NCBI GenBank assembly: GCA_041660405.1
Contig: JBAZWL010000003.1
Span: 124,001-188,000, forward strand
Source of the DNA: Taibaiella sp041660405
GTDB taxonomy: Bacteria; Bacteroidota; Bacteroidia; Chitinophagales; Chitinophagaceae
Reading direction: 5' to 3'
DNA: 64,000 nt
Below the pieces are notes generated by a model that was given only the letters and a program-made list of their open reading frames with translations, did not search any database and had not been told where the DNA came from. The translations under genes were made by a program, and so were the position numbers. This document shows positions 60,006 to 64,000 of this stretch, one piece after another (the stretch's first letter is position 1; each line of letters starts with the position of its first letter).

Positions 60006-62057
60006 ATGAGAAATATTACCCGCTGCACCAATGCCGTTACCCGGTGTTGCTGTCTTGTATCACTGCTGCTTCTTTCCGGCTTCCTGGCTAAGGCGCAGTT
60101 CTCTGTAAGTGCCAATAAAACTGCTGCACAATTAAGCAATGCCTTACTGGGCACAAGTTCGGGGATCACTATTAGTAATCCCGTATTAAATTGTCCTTCC
60201 AGCGCAAATGGTACTTATACCAATGTACCCAATGCTACATTAAGTGTGGGTGATGGTGTATTACTCACGAGTGGAAGTGCTGCAAACGTAGATAATCCCG
60301 CCACCTTTTTTGAAGATACAAACAATGGTGCCGGAGGAGATGCAAATCTAACCACGCTCAGTGGCAACGCCACTTTGGACGCCTGTGTATTGGAATTCGA
60401 TTTTGTGCCGCAAGGGGATTCTATTAAATTCAGATACCAGTTCGGTTCAGAGGAATACCCTGACTATACCTGTACGCAGTTCAATGATGTGTTTGGCTTC
60501 TTCATCAGCGGCCCCGGCTACGGATCTCCTACTAATATCGCCTTAGTGCCCGGCACAAATATAACAGTAGCTATTAACAGTGTAAACGGAGGTTCACCAA
60601 CAGGCCAGGGTGTATTAAGCAACTGTACTGCTATGGGGCCAGGATCACCATTCTCCGCTTATTTCATCAACCATGCCGGTTCCGGCAACAGGCCCGTTTA
60701 CGATGGGTATACGACCACCTTTAATGCCAGGGCAAAGGTAACACCCTGCCAGAGCTATCATCTGAAATTAGGTGTAGCTGATGCATCAGACAGACGTCTT
60801 AGCTCTGGTGTGTTTATTGAATCAGGCAGCCTTACCATATTACCACCGGTCATTACCGGTTGTCCTGGCAATATTATTCAAAATACCGGCATCAATGCAA
60901 ATACCTGCAGTTCAGTAGTAATCTGGACTCCACCTACTGTAAATAATAGTTGTCTTAACGTTACAACCTTTTCTTCGCACACACCAGGTTCTGTATTTCC
61001 GGTAGGCACCACACAGGTAACCTATTCCTTTACCAATGTCGGTGGCACCAGCACCTGTACCTTCAATGTAACTGTGGTAGACAATGCACCTCCTGTAGCT
61101 TCTTGCCAAAACTACGTATTGAATCTTGTCAACGGAGCAGGAACATTAACCGCTGCAAATATTAATAATGGAAGTACAGACAACTGTGGTATTGTTAGCA
61201 TGAGTGTGAGCCCTAATACCTTTACTTGCGCTGATACCGGCGTTCATACCGTTACCTTAACGGTTACGGATGCTGCCGGGAATTCGGATACCTGTAAGTC
61301 AACTGTAACTGTTGTGTTCCCTACATGTAATATAGCCATTACGCCTTCCAATAACACTTATACAGGTGGTGTACTCAATAATATTTATCTTGGTTATGGC
61401 CCGCAAAGCGCTACACTCACTGCTAATGGTGGTACCGGAACGTATTCCTGGTCGCCTTCAACTAACCTTAGTTGCAGTACCTGTCAAAATCCTGTGTTTA
61501 CCCCAACGCTGCCGGGCACTTATGTCTATACGGCTACCATTACTTATGCCAACGGATGCAAGACCAGCTGCTCTGTAACCATGTGTGTAAAGGAAGTAAG
61601 AGTTAACGGTTACCAGGGAAGGGCTGTATGGGTATGCCATAAAACAGCAGCAAATCCTCTTGGCCTTAATCAGATTGTACTTCTGGCTGCAGTCCCTTCA
61701 CATATCGGACCTCATCCTAACGATTTTCTGGGTAGATGTGACCAGGTTTGTCCACCTGAATACGGCACAGATATGAGGCCTACGGGATTGGCATCTATTA
61801 CAATCACAGGCGACTTAATAGTAAACGCTTACCCTAATCCATTTACCAATGAGCTGCACCTTAAAATTGAGAGCAATACTACTACACCGGTCGACATCTT
61901 GATCTATGATCTTGCAGGGAAAAATCTGCAATCCATTATGGGGCAAAAAGTGAATTCCGATATCATTATAGGAACGCAATTAACCTCCGGCATATACTTC
62001 ATAGATGTGAAGCAAGGAGCGTTATCGCAAAAAATGAGAATTGTAAAAATTAAATAA
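60006..62057 (+). CDS. Choice-of-anchor-L / HYR / T9SS secreted protein
   Basis: 683 aa. Signal peptide ending GFLAKAQ. Choice-of-anchor-L domain to about residue 285 (LEFDFVPQGDSIKFRYQFGS, EEYPDYTCTQFNDVFGFFIS). HYR-type module (CPGNIIQNTG to TVVDNAPP), a second immunoglobulin-like module, then a PKD/gliding-type stretch (NGGTGTYSWSPSTNLSCSTC). C-terminal T9SS type A sorting domain NAYPNPFTNELHL to KMRIVKIK. Likely a surface adhesin. A conserved-looking insert VWVCHKTAANPLGLNQIV precedes the sorting domain. Confidence 0.9.
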   Translation: MRNITRCTNAVTRCCCLVSLLLLSGFLAKAQFSVSANKTAAQLSNALLGTSSGITISNPVLNCPSSANGTYTNVPNATLSVGDGVLLTSGSAANVDNPATFFEDTNNGAGGDANLTTLSGNATLDACVLEFDFVPQGDSIKFRYQFGSEEYPDYTCTQFNDVFGFFISGPGYGSPTNIALVPGTNITVAINSVNGGSPTGQGVLSNCTAMGPGSPFSAYFINHAGSGNRPVYDGYTTTFNARAKVTPCQSYHLKLGVADASDRRLSSGVFIESGSLTILPPVITGCPGNIIQNTGINANTCSSVVIWTPPTVNNSCLNVTTFSSHTPGSVFPVGTTQVTYSFTNVGGTSTCTFNVTVVDNAPPVASCQNYVLNLVNGAGTLTAANINNGSTDNCGIVSMSVSPNTFTCADTGVHTVTLTVTDAAGNSDTCKSTVTVVFPTCNIAITPSNNTYTGGVLNNIYLGYGPQSATLTANGGTGTYSWSPSTNLSCSTCQNPVFTPTLPGTYVYTATITYANGCKTSCSVTMCVKEVRVNGYQGRAVWVCHKTAANPLGLNQIVLLAAVPSHIGPHPNDFLGRCDQVCPPEYGTDMRPTGLASITITGDLIVNAYPNPFTNELHLKIESNTTTPVDILIYDLAGKNLQSIMGQKVNSDIIIGTQLTSGIYFIDVKQGALSQKMRIVKIK

Positions 62058-62064
62058 TTTTCAC

Positions 62065-62113
62065 AAAGCACAATAAATGCCCTGGTTATATATCAGGGCA
62101 TTTATTGTGCTTT
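62065..62113 (+). terminator. Strong terminator
   Basis: Perfect 20-bp stem 62065-62084 / 62094-62113 with 9-nt loop, just after the anchor-L gene. Confidence 0.9.
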
Positions 62114-62203
62114 ATTCTTAACATTTTATCAATACCCTCATTCAAAGAAATAATCCTACATTTCCGTTTGCATTTTTAATTTTAATAAAAAGAATAGCAG
62201 GGT

Positions 62204-62362
62204 ATGAAAAGAAGAATTTATCTGATCGCAGCACTGGCATTGATCAATATAGTGATTATGAAATACAACGAATTTAAAGGGGAAAAGAAAGGAAATACAT
62301 TGGCGATAACAGAGAATGAAGGTCTTACTGCAGATAGTCTTTTATCTTCTTCACATAAATAG
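62204..62362 (+). CDS. Small membrane or secreted peptide, 52 aa
   Basis: ATG at 62204, TAG at 62360-62362. N-terminal MKRRIYLIAALALINIVIMK is a basic start plus one hydrophobic segment, followed by a polar tail (YNEFKGEKKGNTLAITENEG) ending SSSHK. It has its own upstream A/T-rich spacer and a terminator 18 nt after the stop, which supports it being a real gene. No family recognised. Confidence 0.55.
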   Translation: MKRRIYLIAALALINIVIMKYNEFKGEKKGNTLAITENEGLTADSLLSSSHK

Positions 62363-62380
62363 AAATTATCCATAAAATAC

Positions 62381-62411
62381 AAAAGCCGGAACTGATTCAG
62401 TTCCGGCTTTT
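62381..62411. terminator. Bidirectional terminator
   Basis: Stem 62381-62393 / 62399-62411, AAAAGCCGGAACT with its complement, tight loop; between the small ORF and etfA, which converge. Confidence 0.88.
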
Positions 62412-62437
62412 GTTGTAAAGGAATTATCAGCAAGCTC

Positions 62438-63418
62438 TTAGTTATGAGCAGCTTTAAACTTATTTACCGCTTCAGTAAGTTTAGGCAGTATTTCAAAAGC
62501 ATCACCCACTACACCATAGTCGGCAGCTTTAAAGAACGGTGCTTCAGGATCTTTGTTGATCACCACAATAGTCTTAGAACTATTAACACCTGCAAGATGT
62601 TGGATAGCGCCGGAAATACCTACAGCGATATACAAGTTAGGACGAATGGTACCACCGGTCTGACCTACGTGCTCATGGTGAGGACGCCAGTGCGCATCAG
62701 CTACCGGACGGCTACAAGCCAACGTAGCACCTAATGCTTTACCCAGATCTTCCAGTACGCCCCAGTTTTCAGGACCTTTAAGGCCACGTCCGCCAGATAC
62801 TACCAGTTCTGCTTCGCTCAATGGAATTTCACCTTTCACTACATCTTCCGATACTTTCTTAACACCAAAATCGGCATCGCTCAAGGTAGCGTTCAATGCT
62901 TCTACAGTTACAGCACCTTCCGTTTTAACTATACCAAAAGTATTGGGAACAAGAGATATTACTTTAACATCGGAATTCACTTTTACAAAGGCAAATGCTT
63001 TGCCGGAGAATACGGTTTTCTTTACCACAAAGCCATTATCAACAGTAGGGTAGCCGATAGCTCCGGATACCAGGCCCGCTTTAAGCTGAGCAGCTACCAT
63101 ACCGCCTACAGCTTTACCACTTACATTATAAGATACAATAACTACTTTAGCACCGCTTTGCTGAGCAGCAGCAGTAATTGCCTTGGCGTAAGCTCTTGCA
63201 TTAAAATTATCAAAACGGCTATCGTTAAGGTGCAATACTTTGGTAGCACCATACTGACCCACCAGGTTCAATTCGTCATTACTTACAGTACCTAACACTA
63301 CGGCAACTACATCACCGCCACCAATGCGTTTTGCAGTTTCTGCAGCGTAGTTCACGGTTTCAAAGGCCTTTTTCTTGAAAGTACCTTGTGTATGATCAAC
63401 AAATACTAATACAGACAT
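62438..63418 (-). CDS. etfA: Electron transfer flavoprotein, alpha subunit
   Basis: 326 aa. The C-terminal FAD-binding half is intact: VSGGRGLKGPENWG, LACSRPVADAHW, VGQTGGTIRPNLYIAVGISG and INKDPEAPFFKAADYGVVGD. Transfers electrons from acyl-CoA and other dehydrogenases to the quinone pool with EtfB. The etfB gene lies upstream on the same strand, 152 nt away, separated by A/T repeats. Confidence 0.96.
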   Translation of the reverse strand: MSVLVFVDHTQGTFKKKAFETVNYAAETAKRIGGGDVVAVVLGTVSNDELNLVGQYGATKVLHLNDSRFDNFNARAYAKAITAAAQQSGAKVVIVSYNVSGKAVGGMVAAQLKAGLVSGAIGYPTVDNGFVVKKTVFSGKAFAFVKVNSDVKVISLVPNTFGIVKTEGAVTVEALNATLSDADFGVKKVSEDVVKGEIPLSEAELVVSGGRGLKGPENWGVLEDLGKALGATLACSRPVADAHWRPHHEHVGQTGGTIRPNLYIAVGISGAIQHLAGVNSSKTIVVINKDPEAPFFKAADYGVVGDAFEILPKLTEAVNKFKAAHN

Positions 63419-63428
63419 TGTAATTGGG

Positions 63429-63470
63429 AAATTAGATTTTAGAAATTAGATTTTAGAAATTAGATTTTAG
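63429..63470. repeat. Three perfect 14-bp tandem repeats in the etfB-etfA spacer
   Basis: AAATTAGATTTTAG at 63429, 63443 and 63457. Beyond it are repeats of TCAACAATTTA and ATCACCAAAT (to about 63562), so the whole spacer is low-complexity. Confidence 0.9.
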
Positions 63471-63570
63471 ACATAAGATTTGAAAAACACAATTCAACAA
63501 TTTAGCACTTCAACAATTTAACAATGACATCATCAAATCACCAAATTATCGAATCACCAAATCTATTCTA

Positions 63571-64000
63571 TTATATCACTTTAGCCTGGCTGTGTAATGC
63601 TTCTACTAGCTCGTCCATCTGGTCTACGTTAAACAGTTTTACACCTGTTTTAGCCGGAGGCAATTCATAAGAAACGATCTCTGTTAAAGTATCAACGGCT
63701 GCAGGTTCTACAACGTTTAAAGGCTTGGTACGAGCGGCCATAATACCACGCATGTTTGGTATGCGGGCTTCTGCCATACCTTTCTGGCAGGAAATAACTG
63801 CAGGTAAGGTAACTGTATCTGTTTCTTCTCCGCCTTCTATTTCTCTTTTCACCGTAACATTACCGCCTTCAACATTAAGGCTTGTAGCAAAACCAACAAA
63901 GTTATAATCCAAAACACCTGCTATAGTGGCACCAACAGATGCATTATTGTAATCGATAGATTCTTTACCGGCAAGAATAAGATCGTAGCCTTTATCTTTT
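63571..64000 (-). CDS. etfB: Electron transfer flavoprotein, beta subunit, 5' partial
   Basis: The frame is open to the window end; about 142 C-terminal residues are visible of a usual ~245. LILAGKESIDYNNASVGATI and the downstream PAVISCQKGMAEARIPNMRG are EtfB hallmarks (AMP-binding and signature segments). Forms the EtfAB heterodimer with the gene product encoded downstream. Confidence 0.94.
   Translation of the reverse strand, partial: KDKGYDLILAGKESIDYNNASVGATIAGVLDYNFVGFATSLNVEGGNVTVKREIEGGEETDTVTLPAVISCQKGMAEARIPNMRGIMAARTKPLNVVEPAAVDTLTEIVSYELPPAKTGVKLFNVDQMDELVEALHSQAKVI

Overview
The window looks like a draft-assembly contig from a Bacteroidota bacterium, most likely a Chitinophagales/Chitinophagaceae-type soil or water organism (inference). 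The evidence is: type IX secretion (T9SS) C-terminal sorting domains on four large secreted proteins or candidates; promoters of the Bacteroidota type (TTTG, about 19 nt, TAnnTTTG); almost no Shine-Dalgarno sites; a MurE with the meso-DAP signature DNPR; an Lnb (DUF4105) lipoprotein N-acyltransferase; and an OmpA/TSP3 porin-like protein. A run of ten N at 30447-30456 marks a scaffold join.

Layout. 1-14100 is a classical division and cell wall (dcw) cluster, all on the + strand: ftsI(partial)-murE-mraY-murD-ftsW-murG-murC-ftsQ-ftsA-ftsZ, closed by a strong terminator. It covers the lipid II steps from UDP-MurNAc-dipeptide to the septal transpeptidase, plus the FtsA/FtsZ ring. 14271-43703 is mostly chromosomal housekeeping in short operons separated by strong hairpins: a metallo-beta-lactamase-fold hydrolase, chrA, an Lnt-like acyltransferase overlapping a T9SS protein, a BFN nuclease-family protein, parC, a PadR/hydrolase pair, aroE, SDR, patatin, fRMsr, lnb, a two-component system, an FtsX-type permease, a ketoacyl synthase, cupin, OmpA/TSP3, a polyprenyl synthase, phaB-type reductase, and a glycan locus with a frameshifted sugar transferase.

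44010-59270 is an accessory region starting at tRNA-Asn(GTT). Pieces of the 3' half of this tRNA and of its terminator hairpin recur at least six times downstream (47957, 51613, 55858, 57262, 58763, 59119). They divide the region into small cargo blocks: a tailspike-like beta-helix protein plus an extra methionine aminopeptidase; an AAA ATPase with a C-terminal HEPN-like RNxxxH motif next to an XcyI/Cfr9I-like type II restriction-modification pair; a 14-unit array of 22-bp palindromes with secreted and barrel proteins and an XRE regulator; a T9SS protein; and a Fic protein with tandem palindromic operators. No integrase is visible. This repeated tRNA/terminator architecture with defence-type cargo is the most interesting system in the window.

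59573-64000 returns to ordinary content: a two-gene secreted locus with a choice-of-anchor-L/HYR/T9SS protein, a 52-residue membrane peptide, and the electron-transfer flavoprotein genes etfA and etfB (etfB cut by the window end).
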